Shown here piece by piece: positions 25,173 to 34,500 of a stretch of DNA of 64,000 bases. Source of the DNA: Parapedobacter koreensis (lineage in GTDB: Bacteria > Bacteroidota > Bacteroidia > Sphingobacteriales > Sphingobacteriaceae); the NCBI RefSeq assembly GCF_900109365.1, contig NZ_FNZR01000003.1, forward strand, positions 434,001 through 498,000, written 5' to 3'. How positions within the stretch are numbered: position 1 is the first letter of the stretch; the number at the start of each line of letters is the position of its first letter. The position numbers and the translations under genes were made by a program. A model generated the notes under the pieces. It ran no database searches, was not told the DNA's origin, and saw nothing but the letters and a program-made list of their open reading frames with translations.

Positions 25173-26012
25173 ATGGAAAAGATAGAACCCGCATTGGAAC
25201 GCGTCATTGAAACAACATTGGCAAAAGTACCCGGTTTAGTATTGTCCATCGTATTGCTATTTGTGGGCAGCTGGCTAATCGGATTGATTTTAAAGATGCT
25301 CCATCGCCGATTTGAACGGCGTAATGTCGACTTATCACTACGTGATTTCGTGGCCAGCATCGTCAAGATCGCGCTTTATATTATGCTTATTCTGTCGGTC
25401 GCTTCGATGGTGGGCATACAGACGACGTCGTTCATCGCGGTGTTGGGCGCAGCCAGTCTTTCCATTGGTCTGGCCTTGCAGGGCAGCCTCTCGAATTTCG
25501 CGGGCGGGATGCTGATTCTGCTTTTCCGTCCTTTCCGGGTTGGTGATTACGTAAGCAGCGCAGCCGGAGCCTCCGGCACCGTGGAACGGATAGACATCCT
25601 TTACACGACATTGCGCACGGCCGAAGGGGTAACGGTATTTGCTCCTAACGGGCCGCTGGCCAACTCGGTGATCACCAACTATTCCAGCATCAGCCAACGG
25701 CGCATCGAATATCAAATAGGTATTTCCTACGAGTCGAATATCAAAGAAGCACGGTCGGTCATCCTGAAGGTGTTGGCAGCAGATGAGCGGCTATTGAAAA
25801 CGCCGGAACCCGAAGTGCATGTAGGTGAACTGGCCGATAGCGCCGTAAATTTGATCATCAGGGCATGGGCACCGAAGGATGTCTATTGGGATGCATATTA
25901 TGGCAATTTCGAAAGCATTAAGCTGGCATTTGATGCCAACGGCATTACCATCCCGTATCCACAGCAGGAGATGCGGATCGTAAACATGCCGAATGCGGGG
26001 AAAGCTGGATAA
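25173..26012 (+). CDS. MscS family mechanosensitive channel
   Basis: A 279-residue small-conductance channel. Three membrane helices occur at about residues 18-38, 60-85 and 90-115. The last is the pore helix, rich in Gly and Ala (AVLGAASLSIGLALQGSLSNFAGGMLILLFRPF). The cytosolic beta domain follows (RVGDYVSSAAGASGTVERIDILYTTLRT, FAPNGPLANSVITNYSS) and then the alpha-beta cage. It should release solutes on hypo-osmotic shock. The ATG at 25173 (MEKIEPALER) is the natural start; 25155 only adds a short tail. Confidence 0.93.
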   Translation: MEKIEPALERVIETTLAKVPGLVLSIVLLFVGSWLIGLILKMLHRRFERRNVDLSLRDFVASIVKIALYIMLILSVASMVGIQTTSFIAVLGAASLSIGLALQGSLSNFAGGMLILLFRPFRVGDYVSSAAGASGTVERIDILYTTLRTAEGVTVFAPNGPLANSVITNYSSISQRRIEYQIGISYESNIKEARSVILKVLAADERLLKTPEPEVHVGELADSAVNLIIRAWAPKDVYWDAYYGNFESIKLAFDANGITIPYPQQEMRIVNMPNAGKAG

Positions 26013-26027
26013 TCGGGCCTTTGTTTC

Positions 26028-26618
26028 TTACTGCCTCAGTTCCATGATCCGTGCCACATACTTGCCGATGATGTCAAATTCGAGGTTGACCGTATCGCCC
26101 GTGTTTACCTGCTTCAGGTTGGTGTGTTCGTAAGTATAGGGGATGATGGCCACAGAAAATTGGTTTGGTTTGGAATTGATGACGGTGAGGCTGATGCCAT
26201 TGACCGTGATGGAACCCTTTTCCACCGTGATATTACTCAGGGACCCATCGTATTGGAAGGTATATAGCCAGCTTCCTTGCTGTTCTACTACGGATACACA
26301 CTGTGCGGTCTGGTCGACATGCCCCTGTACGATGTGCCCATCCAGGCGGTCGCCGACCTTGGTGCACCGCTCCAGGTTGACGATACTGCCGACCTGTAAT
26401 TCCCCCAGGTTGCTCTTTTGAAGCGTTTCCATGATGGCGGTAACGGTGTGTTCGCCTGGTGATAACGCTACCACGGTAAGGCAAACCCCGTTGTGTGATA
26501 CACTTTGGTCGATTTTCAGCTCATCTGACAGGGAAGAAGCAACGGTGATGTGCAGGTTGCCTGCCTCCTGCCGGAGATGGGATACGGTGCCGATGGTTTC
26601 GATGATACCGGTAAACAT
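26028..26618 (-). CDS. ribE: Riboflavin synthase, alpha subunit
   Basis: A 196-residue enzyme that dismutates two molecules of 6,7-dimethyl-8-ribityllumazine into riboflavin plus the pyrimidinedione. The two lumazine-binding repeats are evident: MFTGIIETIGTV...SVSHNGVCLTV and GHIVQGHVDQTAQ...EKGSITVNGISLTV. The length is normal. It has its own TATCTTTG box just after the lnt stop codon, so it need not depend on the upstream operon. No FMN riboswitch-like leader is present; the space before the start is only 25 bases. Confidence 0.96.
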   Translation of the reverse strand: MFTGIIETIGTVSHLRQEAGNLHITVASSLSDELKIDQSVSHNGVCLTVVALSPGEHTVTAIMETLQKSNLGELQVGSIVNLERCTKVGDRLDGHIVQGHVDQTAQCVSVVEQQGSWLYTFQYDGSLSNITVEKGSITVNGISLTVINSKPNQFSVAIIPYTYEHTNLKQVNTGDTVNLEFDIIGKYVARIMELRQ

Positions 26619-26631
26619 GTGTGTTTTTTTG

Positions 26632-26639
26632 CAAAGATA
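26632..26639 (-). promoter_or_regulatory. TAnnTTTG box of the riboflavin synthase gene
   Basis: The minus strand reads TATCTTTG, an exact consensus match, ending 13 bases before the ATG at 26618 and starting four bases after the lnt stop codon. Confidence 0.5.
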
Positions 26640-26643
26640 AGCA

Positions 26644-28266
26644 TTAATTGCTACGTTTCCAGCGCGTGGACAAGGCCAAAAGGGCGAACACCAGGCTACC
26701 TACACATCCGGCGTAGGCGAGGTAATCTCCAGCGGTTACGTAGAACGTGATTTCTTCGTTGAGGTTGATATCCTGCTTAAGGGCCGCAGGTACCCACCAT
26801 GTTGTCTGCTGTACCACATCGCCGCGTTGGTTGATGAACGCCGAGATACCCGTATTCGCTGAGCGGGCTACCCATCGCCGGGTTTCGATGGCGCGAAGTT
26901 TTGCATAGGCCAGGTGTTGATCTTTGCCGGACGTATTGCCCCACCAACCATCATTCGTGACCACGGCAATGAATTGGGCACCTTGTTTGACGTATTGCGC
27001 TACATAATCCCCCCATATCGATTCATAGCAGATCACGGGCGCAGCGCCTATGCCGCTTTGCGAATAGAAGACCGATGGCTTATCCTGGCGGCCGTAGCCA
27101 CCTGTAGTGCCACCAAATGCCTTGAAGAGGGGTTTCATGAACGCCAAGGCACCGCCGAATGGAAACTGTTCGACCCCTGCGACCAATTTTGATTTGTGGT
27201 AGAATTGGAGTTTTGGCGAATTTTCAATGAGCACGGCTGCATTGAATGCATCATAGTATATCCCGTTGTATTCGCGCGCAGTGGGTGTTTCGGGGCTGCT
27301 GTATATCAAATAACTTTCTATCCCCGAGAGAATGTTGCCATTTCTATAGGCAGTAAGAAACGCTTGTATGCGGGGAAAAAAGGGGTGCCGTAGAAAGTCT
27401 TCCTCATTGTATCCTCCTTGGGCAGCTATAGCCGTTTCCGGCCACACAAAAAATTCGGTATTGGGCTGTGCTACGGATTCTGAAAGACGAATGAGGTTGT
27501 CCAGCTGCGCCTCAGGCGTGATGAAACTGAATTTGCCATAAGGGTCTACATTGGGCTGTGCGACCACCACATTGGAAGGATTTTCATACTCTTCATACGT
27601 GGCATAGCGATATAACGACCATGCGGAAGGCACAACAATGAGCGCAGCAAGGGCTGCTGATAACTTGCGCCGATGGGCAGGCGCGAAACCATCTTTGGCA
27701 GATAGTACGACCAAAAATGCCAAGATATTGGTTGCCCAAATCCACACGGTACCACCATAGACGCCCGTGTATTCATACCACTGGACAAGTTGGTGGGTAT
27801 CGGCAAATCCATTGCCCAATGTCATCCACGGGAAGGCCAGATCCCAAGTTTGGTGCAGGTATTCGTAGGCTATCCAAAAGCAGACCAGGCCGGCAAATGA
27901 CCATCCGATGGCATAGCGTTTTCTTAGCTGGTAATACAGCCGAAAGGCGAAGGCCATCAATACGGCCGATAGACCGAAAGGGATGAGGGCTACGAACATC
28001 GCTACATACACCGGCATCACGGCATTCATGGCGTTGAATACCCAATAGATGGAGGCGGTATTCCAGAGTAGTCCGGTAAGTCCACTCAGTAAAAACACCT
28101 TGGTGCCCTTTTTCCGGTAATCACTCCGCATGATGGTTTCCAAAGCGAGCAGCAGTGGTACGAAGGCCACCCAAAGCAGGGGAGCAGTATAGGGTATAGG
28201 AGGCCAAGCCAGCCATAAAAGGAAGGCACTTAGCAAGGCGAGCAGATAATTTTTTTTCACGGTCAA
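26644..28266 (-). CDS. lnt: Apolipoprotein N-acyltransferase
   Basis: A 540-residue inner-membrane enzyme that adds the third acyl chain to the N-terminal Cys of lipoproteins. The N-terminal half has six or so membrane segments, and the C-terminal half is a periplasmic nitrilase domain. The catalytic Glu-Lys-Cys triad fits VWPETAIA, HKSKLVAGVEQFPFG and PVICYESIWGD. The start is TTG at 28266 overlapping the TGA of the PH-domain gene (TTGA), or GTG at 28260; there is no ATG at the natural N-terminus. Given the number of lipoproteins in this window (SusD proteins and others), it is an expected housekeeping gene. Confidence 0.94.
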   Translation of the reverse strand: MTVKKNYLLALLSAFLLWLAWPPIPYTAPLLWVAFVPLLLALETIMRSDYRKKGTKVFLLSGLTGLLWNTASIYWVFNAMNAVMPVYVAMFVALIPFGLSAVLMAFAFRLYYQLRKRYAIGWSFAGLVCFWIAYEYLHQTWDLAFPWMTLGNGFADTHQLVQWYEYTGVYGGTVWIWATNILAFLVVLSAKDGFAPAHRRKLSAALAALIVVPSAWSLYRYATYEEYENPSNVVVAQPNVDPYGKFSFITPEAQLDNLIRLSESVAQPNTEFFVWPETAIAAQGGYNEEDFLRHPFFPRIQAFLTAYRNGNILSGIESYLIYSSPETPTAREYNGIYYDAFNAAVLIENSPKLQFYHKSKLVAGVEQFPFGGALAFMKPLFKAFGGTTGGYGRQDKPSVFYSQSGIGAAPVICYESIWGDYVAQYVKQGAQFIAVVTNDGWWGNTSGKDQHLAYAKLRAIETRRWVARSANTGISAFINQRGDVVQQTTWWVPAALKQDINLNEEITFYVTAGDYLAYAGCVGSLVFALLALSTRWKRSN

Positions 28267-28823
28267 AGTTGGGATAACAGTTCGTTTTTCTTGTTTTCGT
28301 ATTCGGCCTGCGTAATCAATTGCCGCTCGAACAGGGATTTTAGCTTTTTAAGTTTAAGCGTAAGTTCGTCTTCCTGTTCGTTCGGCGGCATGATTTTCAA
28401 TGTCGGTTCTTCTTCGGCCTGTTTTTCCAACCGTCGTTGTTTTGCTAGCGCATCACTTCCCCATTGATAGAGTTTACGCACCTGGTTTTTGGGGATGTAT
28501 CCCATCACTTGGGGTTCGTCCCTCCCTGTAAGTGCCACGATGATCTTAGCGCCCAAGATGCCTTCTTTGAAGGAGAGATCCTGTACATGATTCCAAGGGA
28601 AGATCTCGAAGTCAGTGGCCAGGCCCAACTTGGTGGATTTGCAGAAAAAAATGCGTTTGTCGGTCACGGCAATGCTGTCCGGGAATAACGTCACTGCGGG
28701 CATTTTTTGCACAGCAACATAATGGATATGCTCGTCAGCGGTAAGCATGTCCTGCAGTTTGAGTAATAGCTTTTCTGCTACCTTGGGATCCTGCCCATCG
28801 TTGATGTATCGGTCAATGTTCAT
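28263..28823 (-). CDS. PH domain plus SHOCT domain protein
   Basis: A 186-residue cytosolic protein. Residues 20-115 form a bacterial pleckstrin-homology-like domain (LTADEHIHYVAVQKMPAVTLFPDSIAVTDKRIFFCKSTKLGL...IFPWNHVQDLSFKEGILGAKIIV). After a charged linker comes a C-terminal SHOCT helix pair (LTLKLKKLKSLFERQLITQAEYENKKNELLSQL), a short oligomerisation-type module. It is co-transcribed with lnt by a four-base overlap. A membrane-lipid or envelope-stress role is plausible but unproven. Confidence 0.85.
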   Translation of the reverse strand: MNIDRYINDGQDPKVAEKLLLKLQDMLTADEHIHYVAVQKMPAVTLFPDSIAVTDKRIFFCKSTKLGLATDFEIFPWNHVQDLSFKEGILGAKIIVALTGRDEPQVMGYIPKNQVRKLYQWGSDALAKQRRLEKQAEEEPTLKIMPPNEQEDELTLKLKKLKSLFERQLITQAEYENKKNELLSQL

Positions 28824-28849
28824 TTTGCGGTGCTAAGATACTAAAGTTC

Positions 28850-29515
28850 CTAAACCAATCCCTGTACACAAATTACAAATTCGCCTTTTAGCGTGTGCGT
28901 TTCAAAATGACCAATTAACTCGGCGAGCGTTCCACGGACGGTTTCTTCATAGACTTTGCTGATTTCGCGCGATATGGAGGCCTGCCTTGCCTGTCCGAAG
29001 GTATCGGCAAACTCTTGGAGGGTTTTAAGCAGCCGATGGGGCGATTCGTAAAAGATTAGGGTACGGCTTTCGTCAACCAAAGCCTTCAATCGGGTTTGGC
29101 GACCTTTTTTCACGGGCAGAAACCCCTCGAAACAAAAGCGGTCGCACGGCAACCCGGAAGCAACCAATGCCGGCACGAAGGCCGTCGCACCGGGCAGGCA
29201 CTGTACGCCAATCCCTTGTTTGATGGCCTCCCGAACCAGTAGAAAACCGGGATCCGATATCGCGGGGGTGCCCGCATCGGAAATCAACGCCACGGTCTGG
29301 CCTTCTTTCAGGAAACGGATGATCTCATTGATAGCCTTGTGCTCGTTGTGCTGGTGGTGGGCATACGCTTTTTTTTCGATGCCGAAATGCTTGAGCAGGG
29401 GGGCACTGGTGCGGGTATCTTCTGCAAGGATGACATCGGCCTCTTTTAAAAGGCGTATGGCCCGAAAGGTCATGTCTTCAAGATTACCGATGGGAGTGGG
29501 AACGAGGTAAAGCAT
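28850..29515 (-). CDS. rsmI: 16S rRNA (cytidine1402-2'-O)-methyltransferase
   Basis: A 221-residue SAM-dependent enzyme of the tetrapyrrole-methylase fold that modifies C1402 in the ribosomal decoding centre. Clear signature at the N-terminus (MLYLVPTPIGNLEDMTFRAIRLLKEADVILAEDTRTS), then ISDAGTPAISDPG and LPGATAFVPALVASGLPCDRF. The start at 29515 gives the standard N-terminus; an in-frame ATG at 29536 adds seven residues. Divergent from serS, with about 38 bases between the start codons. Confidence 0.95.
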   Translation of the reverse strand: MLYLVPTPIGNLEDMTFRAIRLLKEADVILAEDTRTSAPLLKHFGIEKKAYAHHQHNEHKAINEIIRFLKEGQTVALISDAGTPAISDPGFLLVREAIKQGIGVQCLPGATAFVPALVASGLPCDRFCFEGFLPVKKGRQTRLKALVDESRTLIFYESPHRLLKTLQEFADTFGQARQASISREISKVYEETVRGTLAELIGHFETHTLKGEFVICVQGLV

Positions 29516-29521
29516 TTTTAT

Positions 29522-29529
29522 TATTTTTG
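29522..29529 (+). promoter_or_regulatory. TAnnTTTG box of serS
   Basis: TATTTTTG, an exact match, ends 24 bases before the serS ATG. Confidence 0.5.
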
Positions 29530-29553
29530 CCGACACAAATAACGTGAAAATAT

Positions 29554-30825
29554 ATGTTGCAAGTTAATTATATCCGTGAAAACCGTGAACAAGTGATGGA
29601 ACGCTTGGCAGTGCGGAATTTCAAAGCATTGGAACTGGTAGACGAAATCATTTCACTCGATGAGCGGCGCAGGCAGATCCAAACCGAGTCTGACGCACTT
29701 GCAGCTGAATCCAATGCTGCCGCACGGCAAATCGGCGAACTGATGCGCCAGGGGAAACGCGATGAAGCGGAAGCTATCAAAGCCCGTTCGGGAGGATATA
29801 AAGAACAGCAGAAGAAACTGGCTGATGAGCAGGCCGCCACTGAAGCCGACCTGTATGAAAAGCTGGTACTACTGCCCAACTTGCCGCATCCATCCGTGCC
29901 CAAAGGGACAGGCGCGGAAGACAACGAGATTGTGCTGGAGCATGGCCATCGCCCCGAACTGCCGGAAAGTGCCCTGCCGCATTGGGAGCTTGCCGCAAAA
30001 TATGATATCATTGACTTCGAATTGGGTACCAAGGTTACGGGGGCGGGCTTCCCGGTATATAAAGGTAAAGGCGCGCGCCTACAACGGGCAATGATAAACT
30101 TTTTCCTCGACCAGGCCGAAAAAGCTGGATACAAAGAGGTTCAACCGCCTATCTTAATTAACGAAGCGTCCGGATTCGGCACAGGTCAGCTGCCCGACAA
30201 AGAAGGGCAGATGTATCATGTGGGCATCGATAATCTTTACCTCATTCCCACGGCTGAGGTGCCGGTGACCAACCTGTACCGCGATACCATTGTCAAGGAA
30301 GCGGATTTCCCCATCAAACTTACGGCTTACACGCCCTGTTTCCGACGCGAAGCCGGATCGTATGGTGCGCACGTACGTGGGCTGAACCGCTTGCATCAAT
30401 TTGACAAGGTAGAAGTCGTGCAGCTCGTGCATCCCGATAAATCATATGAAGTGCTGGAAACGATGAGCGCTTACGTGCAATCCCTGCTCCAGGCATTGAA
30501 TCTTCCTTATCGCGTACTGCGTCTTTGCGGCGGGGATATGGGATTCACTTCGGCGCTTACCTACGACATGGAGGTATGGAGCGCGGCCCAAAAACGCTGG
30601 CTGGAAGTATCTTCCGTATCCAATTTTGAAACCTACCAAAGCAATCGGCTGAAGGTGCGGTTCAAAGGTGAAAATGGCAAAATGCAACTGGCACATACAC
30701 TCAATGGCAGCGCGTTGGCGCTGCCCAGGATACTGGCTTCCATTTTGGAAGACAATCAAACAGACAGGGGAGTGAAAATTCCTGAAGCGCTGGTGCCGTA
30801 TACCGGATTTGAGTGGATTGATTAA
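29554..30825 (+). CDS. serS: Seryl-tRNA synthetase
   Basis: A 423-residue class II aminoacyl-tRNA synthetase. Residues 1-110 form the long antiparallel coiled-coil arm that binds the variable arm of tRNA-Ser (rich in Glu/Arg/Ala: DEIISLDERRRQIQTESDALAAES). The catalytic core carries motif 2 (PCFRREAGSYGAHVRGLNRLHQFDKVE) and motif 3 (NGSALALPRILASILE). The C-terminus PEALVPYTGFEWI is standard. It is convergent with the XRE gene, and the two stop codons overlap by four bases. Confidence 0.97.
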   Translation: MLQVNYIRENREQVMERLAVRNFKALELVDEIISLDERRRQIQTESDALAAESNAAARQIGELMRQGKRDEAEAIKARSGGYKEQQKKLADEQAATEADLYEKLVLLPNLPHPSVPKGTGAEDNEIVLEHGHRPELPESALPHWELAAKYDIIDFELGTKVTGAGFPVYKGKGARLQRAMINFFLDQAEKAGYKEVQPPILINEASGFGTGQLPDKEGQMYHVGIDNLYLIPTAEVPVTNLYRDTIVKEADFPIKLTAYTPCFRREAGSYGAHVRGLNRLHQFDKVEVVQLVHPDKSYEVLETMSAYVQSLLQALNLPYRVLRLCGGDMGFTSALTYDMEVWSAAQKRWLEVSSVSNFETYQSNRLKVRFKGENGKMQLAHTLNGSALALPRILASILEDNQTDRGVKIPEALVPYTGFEWID

Positions 30826-31199
30826 ATCAGCTCAAATCCGTATCGTTTTCCCAGATCTTCCACTTGTTTGATAAAAGCGGGCAAATTTTCCAGATTTTCC
30901 CTATTGGCAGCGATGCTGATGTTGACGGTTATTTTTGGTTGTTGACCGAGGTATTTGACCTTCTGCTCTTCGGGCATTTTATCCATAACATTGTCAAATG
31001 CGTGATTCGTGAAATCCAAGCCGGAAGCTTCTTTGAAGCTTTGAAGAAATTCGATATCAAATTTTTTTCGCAGATCGATTTGGTTGATCGTTTGTCTTGA
31101 CACGTTCATTTTCCTGGCAACAACGGAACCTTTAATTCCCCTTTCTTTCATCGTTTCTTTAATGATTTCCCCTAAAGTCCTGTTGTTTACCTTGGCCAT
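30822..31199 (-). CDS. XRE-family HTH regulator
   Basis: A 125-residue protein with an N-terminal helix-turn-helix (residues 8-60, IIKETMKERGIKGSVVARKMNVSRQTINQIDLRKKFDIEFLQSFKEASG). A short C-terminal helical region is probably for dimerisation. No peptidase or ligand domain is present. It reads away from the first SusC gene, and the promoter region between them contains two identical 17-bp sequences, one of which covers the -33 element of the SusC promoter. It may therefore regulate itself and the SusCD pair. The signal is unknown. Confidence 0.82.
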   Translation of the reverse strand: MAKVNNRTLGEIIKETMKERGIKGSVVARKMNVSRQTINQIDLRKKFDIEFLQSFKEASGLDFTNHAFDNVMDKMPEEQKVKYLGQQPKITVNISIAANRENLENLPAFIKQVEDLGKRYGFELI

Positions 31200-31207
31200 G
31201 TTGCGAA

Positions 31208-31287
31208 TTTATCTTGCTTTTTGTTAATTATATATTGACAAAAAGATACTTTTTCATAGAAAAATGTTGCTTTATCTTGCTTTTTGT
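31208..31287. repeat. Two 17-bp direct repeats, candidate XRE operators
   Basis: TTTATCTTGCTTTTTGT occurs at 31208-31224 and again at 31271-31287. The copies are 63 bp apart start to start, six helical turns. The first copy lies just upstream of the XRE start codon (31199). The second contains the TTG of the SusC promoter (31277-31279). A related ATCTTTTTGTC occurs on the opposite strand between them. The arrangement suggests cooperative binding and looping. Confidence 0.6.
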
Positions 31288-31307
31288 AAAAAATTGATTT
31301 ACATTTG
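31277..31307 (+). promoter_or_regulatory. Promoter of the first SusCD operon
   Basis: TTG (31277-31279), 20 bases, then TACATTTG (31300-31307), a full Bacteroidota -33/-7 promoter. The expected transcript start is near 31313, giving a leader of about 255 bases before the SusC ATG at 31571. The second SusCD operon has the same promoter layout and the same -7 octamer. Confidence 0.65.
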
Positions 31308-31570
31308 ACGTCGATTGATTGACATTGCGCATGAATGTAGTCATTCCTGCAAATACGAACCGCAAATGACATTTTATGAGAAAAATTTATCAACTATTAT
31401 TTCAAATCATAACCGCATCAACATTACAAAACCTATAGACATCCGTTTGGGTACTCAGCAAAATCAATTCCATCTACAGGTATAAAAATAATTGAAAAGC
31501 TAAGATAAAAAGAAATCCGGTTTCCGGATATGTGATTTATTTATTTACTAATTAACCAAATTCAAAACAC
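31308..31570 (+). promoter_or_regulatory. Long 5' leader of the first SusC gene
   Basis: There is no gene in this stretch. It contains a small hairpin GAATG-TAGT-CATTC (31333-31346) and, near the end, ATCCGG-TTT-CCGGAT (31515-31529). That is followed by an AT-rich block ending AATTAACCAAATTCAAAACAC directly before the ATG. The last hairpin and block recur in front of the second SusC gene (37071-37125), so they are likely functional parts of the leader. Confidence 0.6.
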
Positions 31571-34500
31571 ATGAAACACAAGGTACATGGCTTTATTTTA
31601 TTGTGCTGTATGCTTCTATGTTCAGTAGCGTATACACAAGAGAGGAGAATTTCAGGAAGGGTTTCTGGTCCTGACGGTGGCCCGATGGCAGGGGTGACGG
31701 TTGTTGCTACAGGCACATCAAGCGGTGTAACGACGGATGATTATGGTCGTTATACGATCAGTATCCCTGCAGGAACTGAAAGTTTGACTTTTCGCTTTAT
31801 CGGTTATACGCCGAAAGTGATCGCTGTTGGTACATCAAACGTATTGGATGCAGCATTGTCACCGGATCCTACCCAACTTGCGGAAGTGGTGGTGACTGGA
31901 GCTTATGGCATAAAGGCAACTTCGCGATCAGCTTCGCACAACGCCCAGGTTGTCAGCCAGGAGCAAATGAATACGATTCGCCAAACGGACATCAATAACG
32001 CACTGGCGGGTAAAGTGACCGGTATTCAAGTGCGGAGCCAGTCGCCCGCGGCGCTTGGCCGGGAAACCGAAGTCCGTCTTCGGGGGATGTCCGGTTTTAG
32101 TCAAGGTATGGGTGCGATTTATGTAGTAGATGGTACGATTCTGCCGAACATTAATGACATCAACCTCGATGATATCGACAATGTCTCGGTGTTGCAGGGG
32201 CCAGCTGCAGCAGCGCAATTTGGATCGCAAGGTGCAAACGGTGCAATCGTTATTACATTGCGAAAAGGACGGCAAACACCAGGTGTGGGTGTAACCGTAA
32301 ACCTGGGCGCTCAGTTTGATAATGTGTACGTGCTTCCAGCCTATCAAAACCTATATGCCGGCGGAGCCAATGCTAGTTTGACTCAGTATACCTGGCAAGA
32401 GGGACACCCCGAAGCGTGGCGAGCACTTGACGGTAAATATTACCACGATATGCAGGACGATGCCAGCTGGGGCCCACGTATGGAAGGGCAGGAGTATATT
32501 CCCTGGTATGCTTGGTATGGTGGGCATTCTCGTTCCTACCAAACAGCTTCATTGATGCCTCAACCGAACAATGCACGGGATTTCTTTGAGACAGGGGTTA
32601 CCTTAAATAACGGGATCACGTTTTCTTCGAGTACCGAAAAGTTGGACTTTAAGACCACGTTTAATAACCAGACCGTAAACGGGCTGTTGCCGGAAAGCTC
32701 CATGTCTAAAAACAACTTAAATGTAGTCACCACATATCGTCTGAACGATAAATTGGCGCTTTCCGCCAACATTAATTATATCAACAGGGAACTTAATGGC
32801 CTGATCCAGGATTCGTATGGAAGCACGAGTACGGGTTCGTTCAACCAATGGTTCCACCGGGACTTGGACATTGATATTTTGCGTGAATTGCGAGGTTTGA
32901 ACCATAATGGTATCTATGGAAGCTGGAATAAACGTAATCCAAATGCCTATGATCCAAGTAGTCCGGACGAATGGTATAGGGCCAACTATTGGTATAATCC
33001 ATATACCCAATATGATTTTAATCCCATTAGTGAACAAAACGACCGTTTGTTCGGGGACGTGTCGTTTACTTATAAAATCATCGATGGGCTGTCTGTAAAA
33101 GGAACTTACCGCAAGCAGCAAAATACGTATGTGCGTGAGGCCAGAACGTATACGGAACTGGAGAACAGTGCATATCAAACAGGTGTGTTCGGTGCATACG
33201 CTACACAGACGAGTTATCAAAACCGGGAAAACTTGGAGTTCTTGGCTTCTTATGATAAGACGTTCAACGATTTCAGCGTGAATGCCAATCTCGGGACAGA
33301 CTTTTTTAATGCGGTTTACCGTTCGAACGGCGCAAATACTAATCAAGGACTTACCGTTCCCAATGGATTTTTCATCTCCAACAGTGTACAGTCTCCAACT
33401 ATCGAAAACACGCGTTGGAATGAAAAATACAACGCGGTATTCGGAACAGCGGTATTGGGTTATAAAGACATGTTGTTCGCAAACGTTACATTGCGGAATG
33501 ATTGGTTCTCGACCCTGCCATCGGACAACAACGATGTATTGTCGAAGTCGTTTGGCGGATCGTTCGTGTTCACCGAATTGTTGCCTGGGATCTCTTGGTT
33601 GAGCTTCGGTAAAGTGCGCTACTCTTGGGGAGAAATCCCACAAGCTCTGGGAGAATCGCGAGGGCGATTCGGGGCCTATCGTTACCCCGGAATGGCGTAC
33701 TCCATTGGCAATAACCAGTGGAATGGCAATATCCTGATGCCAACACCGGATCAACTCGTGGATCCCAATATCCACGGTGCGGTAAATATGCAACAGGAAA
33801 TGGGTATAGACCTACGTTTCCTAAGCAACCGGTTAGGAGCGTCATTTACATACTGGAACGGGAAGGATAGGGATTTCCCTTTTTCGTTGACTGTTAACGG
33901 CGCAAGTGGATTCACTTCACTGTTGACCAACATTGGCGAGATTAAGAAAGAAGGTGTTGAGATCCAGTTGACAGCCCAACCCGTTGTCAAGCCAGGCTTC
34001 CGTTGGGATGTCAATTTTACTTATTCCCACCTGATCAGGAATGATGTTGTGGAGGTGAGCGAAGAATATTTGGTGACGAGATCGAACTCGGTGGCCAACG
34101 TCGCTTTTGGGAATTTGCCTCAAGCTTATCACGAAAAAGGAATGCGGTCTGGCCAGCTTATCGGCCGGGGTATCCTGCGCAATGACGATGGTGTGCCTAT
34201 TCTGAATAGCAACGGAAGTTATCAAGTCGATCCCGAAGTATTTTACGGGAGTGTCCTCCCCGATTTTACCGGTGGTATTCAAAACAGCTTCAATTTCTTG
34301 AATGATTTCTACCTGGCATTCAATATTGATTACCAATTCGGTGGAGTATTTGCGTCCCTTTCGGATGGTTTCGGGGCATACAGTGGCCTTAGTGCACGTA
34401 CCGCTGTAACAAACGATAAGGGAATGAATGTACGTGACGCTGTGGAAGATGGCGGTGGTATCAAAGTCGTTGGGGTGAATGCCAATAACGAGCCGGTAGA

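Noticed and set aside
32717-33793. A 358-codon open frame antisense to the first SusC gene
   Set aside because: It lies entirely inside a confirmed SusC gene, lacks recognisable motifs and has the composition of a reverse reading of beta-barrel codons.
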